Below the pieces are notes generated by a model. It did no database searches, had not been told where the DNA came from, and saw nothing but the letters and a program-made list of their open reading frames with translations. This document shows positions 1 through 7,581 of a stretch of DNA of 64,000 bases, piece after piece. The DNA is taken from assembly GCF_000260115.1 (NCBI RefSeq), contig NZ_JH651379.1, forward strand, positions 3,250,240 to 3,314,239. Direction: 5' to 3'. Position 1 is the first letter of the stretch. Each line of letters starts with the position of its first letter. The stretch is from Galbibacter orientalis DSM 19592 (GTDB taxonomy: Bacteria; Bacteroidota; Bacteroidia; Flavobacteriales; Flavobacteriaceae). The translations under genes and the position numbers were made by a program.

Positions 1-18
1 ACTCTCGCATATTAGAAA

Positions 19-34
19 TCAAACTGCGTGCCAA
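19..34 (-). promoter_or_regulatory. sigma-54-like promoter motif, leftward
   Basis: The minus strand reads TTGGCACGCAGTTTGA, matching the -24/-12 consensus TGGCACG-N4-TTGC except for A in place of the final C. It points out of the left edge of the window, so its target cannot be seen. The same motif recurs at 339-354, which makes chance less likely. The sigma-54 assignment is inferred from sequence only. Confidence 0.35.
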
Positions 35-125
35 AAAATGCTTTGTATTTCATGATAGGATTTAAATTATTGAATATCAACATTTTAAAAATTAATTTTA
101 TTTTATTTTTATAGTTGCTTTATAT

Positions 126-213
126 TTCCGCCACAGATTCACGGATTTATTTATTTTTCAATTACGGATAGACAGGAGATAAAAAAATATTCGTGTATTC
201 GTGGCAAATAGGC
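126..213. repeat. imperfect inverted repeat (hairpin-forming intergenic repeat)
   Basis: The left arm (GCCACAGATTCACGGATTTA) and right arm (ATTCGTGTATTCGTGGC) are imperfect reverse complements around an AT-rich centre. Repeats built on a CGTG..TTCGTGGC core are common between genes in Bacteroidota. No ORF is present, and no second copy was noticed in this window. Confidence 0.5.
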
Positions 214-237
214 TTTCATAGAAAATAAAAAAGCTAT

Positions 238-287
238 AAAAAAAGAACACCTCACCATTTGATTTAACAAATTTAGGTGCGGTGTTC
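238..287 (-). terminator. intrinsic terminator, minus strand
   Basis: A 12-bp stem with one mismatch (245-256 against 276-287, GAACACC core) has a secondary ATTTG/CAAAT pairing inside the loop. On the minus strand the stem is followed by seven T residues (244-238). There is no U-tract on the plus-strand side, so it ends leftward transcription. It lies about 50 bp downstream of the sigma-54-like motif at 339-354. Confidence 0.6.
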
Positions 288-327
288 TCAACTAACCAAC
301 CAAAAAAAAATTCAACTATGAAATTTA
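238..327 (-). ncRNA. possible small RNA between sigma-54-like promoter and terminator
   Basis: The sigma-54-like box at 339-354 would start transcription near 327, and a strong terminator follows at 287-238, giving a transcript of about 90 nt with no convincing ORF. Its 5' half is T/G-rich and unstructured and its 3' half is the terminator hairpin, the usual shape of a trans-acting bacterial sRNA. This is inferred from promoter and terminator spacing only; no family is recognised. Confidence 0.3.
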
Positions 328-338
328 TAGTGTTTATT

Positions 339-354
339 TCAAACAGCGTGCCAA
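339..354 (-). promoter_or_regulatory. sigma-54-like promoter motif, leftward
   Basis: The minus strand reads TTGGCACGCTGTTTGA, nearly the same as the motif at 19-34. The GG and the GA that replaces the usual GC are separated by 10 nt, as in sigma-54 promoters. No protein gene lies downstream within the window, only the hairpin at 238-287. Confidence 0.35.
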
Positions 355-390
355 AATATATGGCTCAACTATTTTAACTAATTATTTGCT

Positions 391-517
391 TTTAAATCCC
401 TTATTGAGGGTTTTGTTCTCGAGAGCCTGTCTTGAGTTTACCAAAGGACTCTAAGTCGAAATGGATTAAATTATTTTCTTTTAATATCTCGTAGGCTTGC
501 CTTGAGGTAGTTGATTA
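391..517 (+). repeat. intergenic repeat family A, copy 1
   Basis: About 125 bp running from TTATTGAGGGTTTTGTTCTC to CTTGAGGTAGTTGATT, with the internal block GTCGAAATGGATTAAATTAT. It aligns along its length with 35974-36098 and 42798-42903, partly with 12500-12576, and in reverse with 19606-19712. The 3' end can fold because the CTCG and CGAG arms flank GGCTTGCC. It has no coding potential. Confidence 0.7.
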
Positions 518-731
518 ATTACTTGAGTTAAAATACAATCCCGCTTCGCTATAAGAAAAAAGAACAAAGACTAAATTTTAACTATCATAAAAAGAGTAGT
601 TTAAAAAAAACTAAAAACCCTCTTTTTTCATTTTTATTAATAGCAAGGGGCTATTTTGAAAACCTCATTTTGAACCTTGATATAAGTGAAATCCAATAAA
701 TCCCGTTAACTTTTATCGGACAACAATACTT
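514..731 (+). repeat. intergenic repeat family C, copy 1 (probable element relic)
   Basis: About 215 bp that matches the reverse complement of 25724-25938 at roughly three quarters of positions. Shared blocks include the CCGCTTCGCT region, an internal AAAAAGAG/CTCTTTTTT hairpin, GGGGCTATTTT, CCTTGATATA and the terminal TTATCGGACAACAATA. There is no ORF. Two diverged copies with a sharp common edge suggest a non-autonomous transposable element or an IS remnant. Confidence 0.6.
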
Positions 732-754
732 TTAAATATAAAGTTATTATTATA

Positions 755-1721
755 ACCCGTTGTGCATTTAGAAAAAGTTGTGCAAACTGCTAAAATGCAG
801 TAAATTGTAGTAACCACACTATAATTTATATGCACAACTTTCAAGCAAATTACGACAAAATCCTCAAGGTTTTAAAAGAATTGGATTGTAAAATGGATTA
901 TTTACATCAAATCCGTAAACCTAAATTAAGAGATAAAGAGCTTATAGCTATTGATTTAACATCAGAATATATGAGTGTTGATAGTGAATGCCAGCTTTTT
1001 CGAATGTTACCTGCTGGTCTATCCAGCAAAATAGAGCGCAGTGTCTACAATAGAAGAAAGCGTAAGTTGTTTTCTTTTAGAGAATCACTTCGCAAGGCAT
1101 TAGTGAGAAAGTTGAATAAATCTGAGCATTGTTATATTGTTGACAGTATGCCGTTAGAGGTCTGTAAATTATCAAGAAGCGCTAGAAGTAAGATATGTAA
1201 AGAACAAAACTACAGTCTGCCCGAAAAAGGATATTGTGCAAGTCAATCAAGCCATTATTATGGATATAAATTACATGCTGTCTGTTCTGCTCAGGGTGTT
1301 ATCGAAAGTATGGATATTAGTCCAGCCTCTGTGCACGATATTAATTATTTAAAGGATATAAAGCATCAATTAAGTGATTGCATATTACTTGGTGATAAAG
1401 GGTATTTGTCGGCTGAATATCAATTGAATTTATTTGAATATCATAATATTAGACTTGAAACCCCTATGAGAACAAACCAGCATAACTATAGGGAGCAGCC
1501 GTACGTTTTTAAGAAATCCAGAAAGCGTATTGAAACATTGTTTTCTCAACTTTGCGACCAATTTATGATTCGAAGGAATTATGCTAAATCTTTTGAGGGA
1601 TTCAAAAACAGAATATTATCTAAGATTACGGCTATGACGGTCATTCAATATATAAACATATTTGAATTCAACAGAAATATCAATAACCTAAAAATCAATA
1701 TTGCCTAAATGCACAACGGGT
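755..1721 (+). mobile_element. IS982-family insertion sequence, apparently intact
   Basis: A 967-bp element bounded by terminal inverted repeats that start ACCCGTTGTGCATTTAG at the left and are mirrored at the right end. The bases outside are a perfect 7-bp direct duplication, TATTATA (748-754 and 1722-1728), which is the insertion footprint. It carries one complete transposase ORF. The terminal sequence and size fit IS982. The unmutated duplication and open frame argue for a fairly recent insertion. Confidence 0.9.
830..1708 (+). CDS. IS982-family transposase
   Basis: A 292-residue DDE transposase that cuts and joins the ends of its own element. The catalytic triad is visible as D105 (IVDSMP), D189 (LLGDKGY) and E235 (RIETLFSQL), with the family-typical HYYGYKLH stretch between the first two acidic residues. 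The frame is uninterrupted and fills the element from just inside the left inverted repeat to just before the right one, so the protein is probably functional. It is the only gene of the element. The start at 830 is the first ATG in frame, about 75 bp from the left end. Confidence 0.93.
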   Translation: MHNFQANYDKILKVLKELDCKMDYLHQIRKPKLRDKELIAIDLTSEYMSVDSECQLFRMLPAGLSSKIERSVYNRRKRKLFSFRESLRKALVRKLNKSEHCYIVDSMPLEVCKLSRSARSKICKEQNYSLPEKGYCASQSSHYYGYKLHAVCSAQGVIESMDISPASVHDINYLKDIKHQLSDCILLGDKGYLSAEYQLNLFEYHNIRLETPMRTNQHNYREQPYVFKKSRKRIETLFSQLCDQFMIRRNYAKSFEGFKNRILSKITAMTVIQYINIFEFNRNINNLKINIA

Positions 1722-1796
1722 TATTATATTTCTAAGCTATATCTACTAGGTCTCTTTTAAAAGGAATTTCTTACAATGGTGGAAGTTAAGCTTGTG

Positions 1797-2261
1797 TTAA
1801 TCTAAATAATTACCTTTTTCATAAAGCAAACCAAGGCCGTCGCATGCCCACCAATTACTTCGTATTTGAGAGTTGTCTAAAAAATATAGGTATTCTTCTT
1901 TTGCATTGGAACAAGAGCCTATAATAGAACTTTCTTCATTATAATAAAGGTTGAGTCCGCGTTCCTCTTCTGTTGCTTTAAGCTTGTAGGTGCCAGATAT
2001 TTTTATGGTAGTATTATTACCTTCATCAAATCTAGTTTTTGTAAAGGTACTGTCTTGATTAAAGGTATATGTTTCTTGCCATTCCATATCGTTTTTTGTG
2101 GTGGTAGAATTTGGAATGTTTCCACTCATTTCAATTAAATACCAATTTCCCGTTATATCAATAGAAGTAGGGGTGTTATTTAAATCGGTAACATTATCAT
2201 CACTATTACAAGAAATAAAAATTAAAAGGAATACTAAAGGCAAAGAAATAGTTTTCATCAA
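1797..2261 (-). CDS. lipocalin-like lipoprotein
   Basis: A 154-residue predicted lipoprotein. The N-terminal hydrophobic stretch ends in a lipobox (FISC, Cys about residue 18) followed by an acidic, Asn-rich linker. The mature part has the ITGNWYLIEM opening and alternating strands ending around GTYKL, as in the short lipocalin-like domain proteins of Flavobacteria. Three further cysteines (CS, AC) may form a disulfide. Its ligand is unknown. It stands alone between the IS982 element and the 3' end of uvrA, with both genes on the minus strand. A start at the second Met is possible. Confidence 0.7.
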   Translation of the reverse strand: MMKTISLPLVFLLIFISCNSDDNVTDLNNTPTSIDITGNWYLIEMSGNIPNSTTTKNDMEWQETYTFNQDSTFTKTRFDEGNNTTIKISGTYKLKATEEERGLNLYYNEESSIIGSCSNAKEEYLYFLDNSQIRSNWWACDGLGLLYEKGNYLD

Positions 2262-2320
2262 TATATTTTTAAATGAATATCATTCCTAAGATGTTAAAAA
2301 TGGTATATGGTTGCTTTTGG

Positions 2321-5098
2321 CTAGAGTTTTTCTTTTAGATACTGTCCAGTAAAGCTTTCTTTTATTTTACTAATTTCTTCGGGGGTTCCTTCAGCAATTA
2401 AATTCCCACCTTTTTCCCCGCCTAATGGTCCGAGGTCAATAATATAATCGGCACATTTAATTAAATCTAAATTGTGCTCCACAACAATAATTGAATGTCC
2501 AATTTCTAATAAAGCATCAAAAGATTTAAGGAGTTTTTTAATATCGTGAAAATGTAGCCCTGTTGTGGGTTCATCAAAAATAAAGAGGGTTTTATTTTTT
2601 GTTTGTCCTTTTACTAAAAAGGAAGCCAATTTGATACGCTGGGCTTCACCTCCAGAAAGGGTAGAAGAGGATTGTCCTAAAGTAACATACCCCAAACCAA
2701 CATCTTGTAAGGGTTTAAGTTTTGAAACTATTTTAGATTGGTTGTGTTCATTAAAAAAAGCAACGGCATCATCAATGGTCATAGTTAAAATATCATCGAT
2801 ATTTTTATCGTTGAATTTTACTTCTAAAATTTCTTTTTTGAAACGTTTACCATGGCAAGTTTCGCATTCTAAATGCACGTCTGCCATAAATTGCATTTCT
2901 ATAGTAACTTCTCCTTCTCCTTTACAAGTTTCGCAGCGTCCTCCGTCTACATTAAACGAAAAGTGTTTAGGTTGATACCCGCGTAATTTTGATAATTTCT
3001 CTTTTGAAAATAAACTCCTAATATCGTCATACGCCTTAATATAAGTAACTGGGTTTGATCTTGACGAACGTCCAATAGGATTTTGATCTACAAATTCTAC
3101 GGAAGTAAGAGAGCTGTATTTTCCTTCAATACCAGAAAACTGACCTATTTTTTCGCCATACCCTCCAGTAGCTTTTAATATTGCTGGATACAATATTTTC
3201 TTTACCAAGGTACTTTTACCACTACCCGAGACTCCTGTAACTACCGTAAGTGTATTTAGTGGAAATGTAGCATCAATGTTTTTTAAATTGTTTTCTCGAG
3301 CACCTTTTATGGCAATATAATTTTTGCTTTTACGTCTGTTCTTAGGTACAGCAATTTCGTCCTTTCCGTTTAAATATTTAGCAGTAAGTGTATTTGCTTT
3401 TAAGAGTTGTTTGTAAGAACCTGTAGCCACTACATTCCCTCCTAAGGTTCCAGCTTCTGGACCAATATCTATAATTTCATCGGCAGCTTTCATTATATCT
3501 TCATCATGCTCAACTACAATAACTGTGTTTCCTAAATCTCGAAGCGATTGTAGAACTCCAATTAATTTTTCGGTATCTTTTGGATGTAATCCAATACTTG
3601 GCTCATCTAAAATATACATGGAGCCCACCAAACTACTTCCTAATGAGGTTGCTAAATTAATACGTTGAGACTCTCCGCCAGAGAGAGAATTAGATTTTCT
3701 ATTTAGCGTTAAATAATCTAATCCAACATTACTCAAAAATTGGAGTCGACTATTAATCTCTTTCAATAAACGATTGGAGATTGCATTGTCGTTTTCGTTT
3801 AGTTTTAAATCTTCAAAATAGGCTTGAAGTTTGTCTAGAGACATTTCTACAAGATCTGTAATGATTTTATCACCAACTTTTACATAATTTGCCTCTTCTC
3901 TTAGTCTTTTGCCTTTACAGAGCGAACATTTTGTTTTTCCTCGATAACGAGAAAGCATCACTCTATTCTGAATTTTATAGCTTTTTTCTTCTAATTCAGT
4001 AAAAAAAGCAGTCAATCCAGTAAAATATTTATTTCCTTCCCAAACTAATTCTTTCTGTTTATCGGTTAATTCAAACCAAGGTTTATGGATAGGAAAATCA
4101 AATTTATAGGCATTATTTACAAGTTGATCTCGGTACCAACTCATGCTGTCTCCACGCCATGCAAAAATGGCGTTATCATAAATAGATAAATCTGTATTGG
4201 GAATAATTAAATCTTCATCCAAGCCAATTACATCCCCGTATCCTTCACAACGTGGACACGCGCCGTATGGATTATTAAAACTGAATAAATGTACGTTTGG
4301 TTCTAAAAACTGAATACCATCTAGCTCAAATTTATTACTAAAATGCATTTGTTTATCAGCAGATAAATCTTCAATAATACACTCTCCTTTTCCTTCAAAA
4401 AATGCGGAATCTACTGCATCTGCCAAACGGTTATAAAAATCTTCATCATCTTTAACAATAATACGGTCTACTACTAAAAAGAAATCGTTCTCAATTTCTG
4501 TTTCGATTTCTTCAATTCGTAAAACTTCATTTTTATATTTTATTCTAGCGTATCCCTGCTGAGCAAGGATTTCTAAAGTTTTAAGCACATTTCGATCCTC
4601 AGGAATATGAACAGGAGCTAGTAATAAAAGCTTACTTCGTTCTTCAAATGTTTTTACATAATTAATAACATCTGTAACTGTATTTTTTTTGACTTCGTTA
4701 CCAGAAATAGGGGAGTAAGTTCTGCCAATACGGGCGTACAGGAGTTTTAAATAATCATAGATTTCTGTAGTTGTACCAACGGTAGACCGTGGGTTTGTAG
4801 AGTTTACTTTCTGCTCAATAGCAATGGCAGGAGCAATTCCTTTTATATAATCAACTTTAGGTTTATTTAATCGCCCTAAAAACTGTCTTGCATAAGAAGA
4901 TAAACTTTCAACATAACGACGTTGTCCCTCGGCATAAAGTGTATCAAAGGCTAAAGATGATTTCCCACTACCTGAAAGTCCAGTTAAAACCACTAATTTA
5001 TTTCGTGGAATAACTACATTTATATCTTTAAGATTGTGGAGTTTAGCTCCTTTTATAATGATGTTTTCTTTCGGGTTTACCGTATTAATATCTACCAT
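2321..5098 (-). CDS. uvrA: excinuclease ABC subunit A
   Basis: The damage-recognition ATPase of nucleotide excision repair, which loads UvrB on distorted DNA. It has two ABC modules. Walker A sites are GLSGSGKSS near residue 40 and GVSGSGKST near 640, and the signature motifs are [13 protein letters not shown] and [13 protein letters not shown]. Zinc-finger CxxC pairs occur at [12 protein letters not shown] and [10 protein letters not shown]...CETCHGKR. The length (about 925 aa) is normal. An in-frame ATG six codons upstream (5116) exists; I chose the Met that begins [12 protein letters not shown] because family members start near there. It is transcribed alone. Confidence 0.95.
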   Translation of the reverse strand: MVDINTVNPKENIIIKGAKLHNLKDINVVIPRNKLVVLTGLSGSGKSSLAFDTLYAEGQRRYVESLSSYARQFLGRLNKPKVDYIKGIAPAIAIEQKVNSTNPRSTVGTTTEIYDYLKLLYARIGRTYSPISGNEVKKNTVTDVINYVKTFEERSKLLLLAPVHIPEDRNVLKTLEILAQQGYARIKYKNEVLRIEEIETEIENDFFLVVDRIIVKDDEDFYNRLADAVDSAFFEGKGECIIEDLSADKQMHFSNKFELDGIQFLEPNVHLFSFNNPYGACPRCEGYGDVIGLDEDLIIPNTDLSIYDNAIFAWRGDSMSWYRDQLVNNAYKFDFPIHKPWFELTDKQKELVWEGNKYFTGLTAFFTELEEKSYKIQNRVMLSRYRGKTKCSLCKGKRLREEANYVKVGDKIITDLVEMSLDKLQAYFEDLKLNENDNAISNRLLKEINSRLQFLSNVGLDYLTLNRKSNSLSGGESQRINLATSLGSSLVGSMYILDEPSIGLHPKDTEKLIGVLQSLRDLGNTVIVVEHDEDIMKAADEIIDIGPEAGTLGGNVVATGSYKQLLKANTLTAKYLNGKDEIAVPKNRRKSKNYIAIKGARENNLKNIDATFPLNTLTVVTGVSGSGKSTLVKKILYPAILKATGGYGEKIGQFSGIEGKYSSLTSVEFVDQNPIGRSSRSNPVTYIKAYDDIRSLFSKEKLSKLRGYQPKHFSFNVDGGRCETCKGEGEVTIEMQFMADVHLECETCHGKRFKKEILEVKFNDKNIDDILTMTIDDAVAFFNEHNQSKIVSKLKPLQDVGLGYVTLGQSSSTLSGGEAQRIKLASFLVKGQTKNKTLFIFDEPTTGLHFHDIKKLLKSFDALLEIGHSIIVVEHNLDLIKCADYIIDLGPLGGEKGGNLIAEGTPEEISKIKESFTGQYLKEKL

Positions 5099-5299
5099 AG
5101 CAATAAAACAAACCACAAAGATAAGAATCTAAAATGAGCTTTTGTAAGTGATGTTATAAGAAGATTTATGAAGTAAGAATAAATTGTTAATCTCTTTGAT
5201 TATGAGATGTCTACTTAATTTTAAACGATTAGCGAAACGCACTTTTTGTTGAGATATTGTAACGTATCAGTAGAAATAATTAGAGAATTTGTAGAGAAA

Positions 5300-5332
5300 T
5301 TTGTTTTTTAATTAAGAATTATATTATATTTG
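5300..5332 (+). promoter_or_regulatory. Bacteroidota housekeeping promoter for the sigma-factor gene
   Basis: TTTG at 5300-5303 and TATATTTG at 5325-5332 are separated by 21 nt, an excellent fit to the -33 TTTG / -7 TAnnTTTG promoter of this phylum. Transcription should start near 5340 and leave a leader of about 105 nt that contains the hairpin at 5402-5418. It is the only notable element in the 5099-5445 gap besides that hairpin. Confidence 0.65.
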
Positions 5333-5401
5333 ATTCCGAATCAACTTAAAAAATAGACGCCTATATCATAAAATTACTTTAAAACTAATGTATTAACACA
5401 G

Positions 5402-5418
5402 CGTTGCCAAGTAGGCAA
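5402..5418 (+). other. small perfect hairpin in the sigma-factor leader
   Basis: GTTGCC and GGCAAC form a 6-bp stem around AAGTA, ending 27 nt before the start codon of the sigma-factor gene. There is no U-tract, so it is not a terminator. It could affect translation or transcript stability; this is inference. Confidence 0.35.
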
Positions 5419-5445
5419 CACTCACATTTATTAAAAAGTAATTGT

Positions 5446-6027
5446 ATGGAGAAAACTCTTCAAGACTCTGCTTTAGTAGCACAGTATATAAAAGGCGATG
5501 AAAAATCACTCGAAATATTAATTAATAGGCATTCTCAACGTATTTATAGCTTTATTTTTTCTAAAGTTTATGACAAAGACGTTACCGAGGATATTTTTCA
5601 GGATACCTTTATTAAGGTTATAAAAACATTAAAAAGAGGGAATTATAATGAAGAAGGAAAGTTTTTACCTTGGGTGATGCGAATTTCTCATAACCTTGTT
5701 ATAGATTATTTCAGAAAAAATTCAAGAATGCCAAAATTTGAAGGGAGTGAAGACTTTAATATATTTTCCGTTCTTGGAGATCCAGCTCTTAATGCAGAGA
5801 AGCAAATAATAAAAGATCAAGTAGAAACAGATGTCAAAAAATTGATAGATGAACTTCCAGAAGATCAAAAGGAGGTTTTGTATATGAGATTATATAAAGA
5901 CATGAGTTTTAAAGAAATTGCAGAACAAACAAATGTAAGTATAAATACAGCTTTGGGTAGAATGCGTTATGCTATCATAAATTTGAGAAAGATGGTAGAA
6001 AAAAATAATATTGTTTTAACTAATTAA
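5446..6027 (+). CDS. ECF-type RNA polymerase sigma factor
   Basis: A 193-residue sigma-70 factor of the extracytoplasmic type. Region 2 is seen as RHSQRIYSFIFSKV..DVTEDIFQDTFIKV with the WVMRISHNLVIDYFRK core-binding and -10 motif, and region 4 as LPEDQKEVLYMRLYKDMSFKEIAEQTNVSINTALGRMRYA. The ATG at 5446 is chosen because a TTG further upstream (5404) would read through the leader hairpin. No anti-sigma gene is adjacent; instead a 47-codon ORF follows. It is driven by the promoter at 5300-5332. The regulon is unknown. Confidence 0.9.
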   Translation: MEKTLQDSALVAQYIKGDEKSLEILINRHSQRIYSFIFSKVYDKDVTEDIFQDTFIKVIKTLKRGNYNEEGKFLPWVMRISHNLVIDYFRKNSRMPKFEGSEDFNIFSVLGDPALNAEKQIIKDQVETDVKKLIDELPEDQKEVLYMRLYKDMSFKEIAEQTNVSINTALGRMRYAIINLRKMVEKNNIVLTN

Positions 6028-6082
6028 CACAATATAAAGAGAGTAGCTCCGTTATTTTATTATTAATAACAAAATTTGGGGC

Positions 6083-6226
6083 ATGCAAAAACTTTACTCT
6101 TATCAAAAATCAAAATCAGAGCCATTAAAACCCAAAGAATCGACTATTGAATTTTTACTTAGTTATTCTAAGGCTTTAAGTGTTATGAAGTATAAAAAGT
6201 TAGCGTTTGATACTATATTAAACTAA
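6083..6226 (+). CDS. small 47-aa protein downstream of the sigma factor
   Basis: A short ORF starting MQKLYSYQKSKSEP and ending KYKKLAFDTILN, 55 nt after the sigma-factor stop and just before a strong terminator. The composition is coding-like: Lys/Ser-rich N-terminus, then an amphipathic helix around TIEFLLSYSKAL. From memory, similar short ORFs follow this sigma-factor type in other Flavobacteria, so it is probably co-transcribed. It is too small for a classical anti-sigma factor and has no membrane segment. The function is unknown. Confidence 0.6.
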   Translation: MQKLYSYQKSKSEPLKPKESTIEFLLSYSKALSVMKYKKLAFDTILN

Positions 6227-6235
6227 ACTTTTTCT

Positions 6236-6269
6236 AAAAAGACCTGTTGTAAATCAACGGGTCTTTTTT
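6236..6269. terminator. bidirectional terminator
   Basis: AAAAAGACC plus TGTTG pair with CAACG plus GGTCTTTTTT, giving a stem with A/T tracts on both sides. It lies between the sigma-factor unit and the convergent nth gene, whose stop codon (6254-6256) is inside the hairpin, so it serves both transcripts. Confidence 0.8.
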
Positions 6270-6922
6270 GTTTTGGAAGCTTCATATTCTTTAATTACAG
6301 ATTTTCTACCAATCGTTTTAGTGATGATGTCTTTATCGAGATTCCACCCACGAGCTGGTGAATATTCACGAGCGTAATAAATAATTTGTAGATGAAGTTT
6401 ATTCCATAATTCTTTTTTGAATAAACGCTTGGCATCTTTTTCAGTCTGAACTACATTCTTACCATTAGACAACCCCCAACGATACATTAATCTATGGATA
6501 TGAGTGTCTACAGGAAATGAAGGAATTCCAAAGGCTTGAGACATTACCACACTAGCTGTTTTATGTCCTACTGCTGGCAAAGCCTCTAGCGCTTCCATAT
6601 CTGCAGGAACTTCTCCATTATATTTATCTATTAAAATTTGTGATAAGCCATGGATTCCTTTTGCTTTCATTGGAGAAAGTCCAACAGGCTTTATAATCTC
6701 TCTAATTTCGTCTACAGTAAGTTTTACCATTTGATACGGATTAATGGCTCTGTCAAATAACAGTGGAGTAATTTGGTTTACTCTAGCATCTGTACTTTGC
6801 GCAGACATTAAAACGGCTATTAATAATGTATAAGGATCTGTATGGTCTAAGGGAATTGGAACGGTTGGATAAATACTTTCTAAAGTATCTACAACAAAAT
6901 CAACCTTTTCTGCTTTGGTCAT
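6254..6922 (-). CDS. nth: endonuclease III-like DNA glycosylase (no Fe-S cluster)
   Basis: A base-excision repair glycosylase/AP lyase for oxidised pyrimidines, 222 aa. The helix-hairpin-helix LPAVGHKTASVV carries the catalytic Lys, and the catalytic Asp is in FPVDTHIHRL. The C-terminus reads YYAREYSPARGWNLDKD, and the four-cysteine C-x6-C-x2-C-x5-C cluster of E. coli Nth is absent; flavobacterial homologues I recall share this loss. It is a single gene, convergent with the sigma-factor unit and divergent from bcp across a 50-bp promoter gap. Confidence 0.9.
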   Translation of the reverse strand: MTKAEKVDFVVDTLESIYPTVPIPLDHTDPYTLLIAVLMSAQSTDARVNQITPLLFDRAINPYQMVKLTVDEIREIIKPVGLSPMKAKGIHGLSQILIDKYNGEVPADMEALEALPAVGHKTASVVMSQAFGIPSFPVDTHIHRLMYRWGLSNGKNVVQTEKDAKRLFKKELWNKLHLQIIYYAREYSPARGWNLDKDIITKTIGRKSVIKEYEASKTKKTR

Positions 6923-6978
6923 TTTTATGTAATTTTAAACAAAAATAGTAGAACAAAGTTCAAATAAAAAAAATGTTT

Positions 6979-7434
6979 ATGAATACACTTAAAGTAGGAG
7001 ATAAAGTACCAGATTTTACGGTGCAAGATCAAGATGGAAATGAGGTTTCTTTAGCTGATTATAAAGGAAAAAAATTAATTGTTTTTTTCTACCCAAAAGC
7101 TTCTACCCCTGGTTGTACTGCTGAAGCTTGTAATTTACGCGATAATTACAAAGAGCTCCAAGCAGAAGGTTATAGTTTGCTAGGAGTAAGCGCAGATTCT
7201 CAAAAAAGACAAACAAATTTTAAAAATAAATATGAATTTCCTTTTCCTCTTTTAGCTGATGAAGAAAAAGTTGTTATTAATGCTTTTGGCGTTTGGGGAC
7301 TTAAAAAGTTTATGGGAAAAGAATATGACGGAATTCATAGAAAAACCTTTATTATTGATGAGAATGGAATAGTAACCCGTGTTATAGATAAGGTTAAAAC
7401 AAAGGACCATGCTTCTCAAGTACTTGATTCGTAA
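6979..7434 (+). CDS. bcp: thioredoxin-dependent thiol peroxidase (Bcp/PrxQ)
   Basis: An AhpC/TSA-fold peroxiredoxin of about 151 aa that reduces hydroperoxides with electrons from thioredoxin. The active site TPGCTAEAC gives the peroxidatic Cys46 and the nearby resolving Cys51, the PrxQ arrangement with both cysteines on one helix. The Met at 6979 (MNTLKVGDKVPDF) is preferred over one two codons upstream. It is divergent from nth, placing two oxidative-damage functions back to back. It ends just before a family B repeat. Confidence 0.92.
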   Translation: MNTLKVGDKVPDFTVQDQDGNEVSLADYKGKKLIVFFYPKASTPGCTAEACNLRDNYKELQAEGYSLLGVSADSQKRQTNFKNKYEFPFPLLADEEKVVINAFGVWGLKKFMGKEYDGIHRKTFIIDENGIVTRVIDKVKTKDHASQVLDS

Positions 7435-7476
7435 GCAAGAACGAAGAATTAAGGATTAAGCATCTATACCCTAAAT

Positions 7477-7534
7477 GTTAAACTGAGCTTGCCGAATTTA
7501 TTATTTAAAACTTCGACAAGCTCAGCTTGATAAC
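7477..7534. repeat. intergenic repeat family B, copy 1 (inverted repeat)
   Basis: GTTAAACTGAGCTTGCCGAA and TTCGACAAGCTCAGCTTGAT are near-perfect arms around TTTATTATTTAAAAC. The core CTTCGACAAGCTCAG is shared with 14951-15119 and 59703-59820. It sits between the convergent bcp and DUF-type gene ends, where the hairpin could also help termination. Confidence 0.65.
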
Positions 7535-7581
7535 TAAAAATTACATTTTAGAAGACCTCTTTTTATAGGTGAAAAACAAAA

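Noticed and set aside
2565-2975. 136-codon plus-strand reading frame opposite uvrA
   Set aside because: It lies entirely opposite a strongly conserved region of uvrA, and its residues are the antisense of the ABC signature and zinc-finger region.
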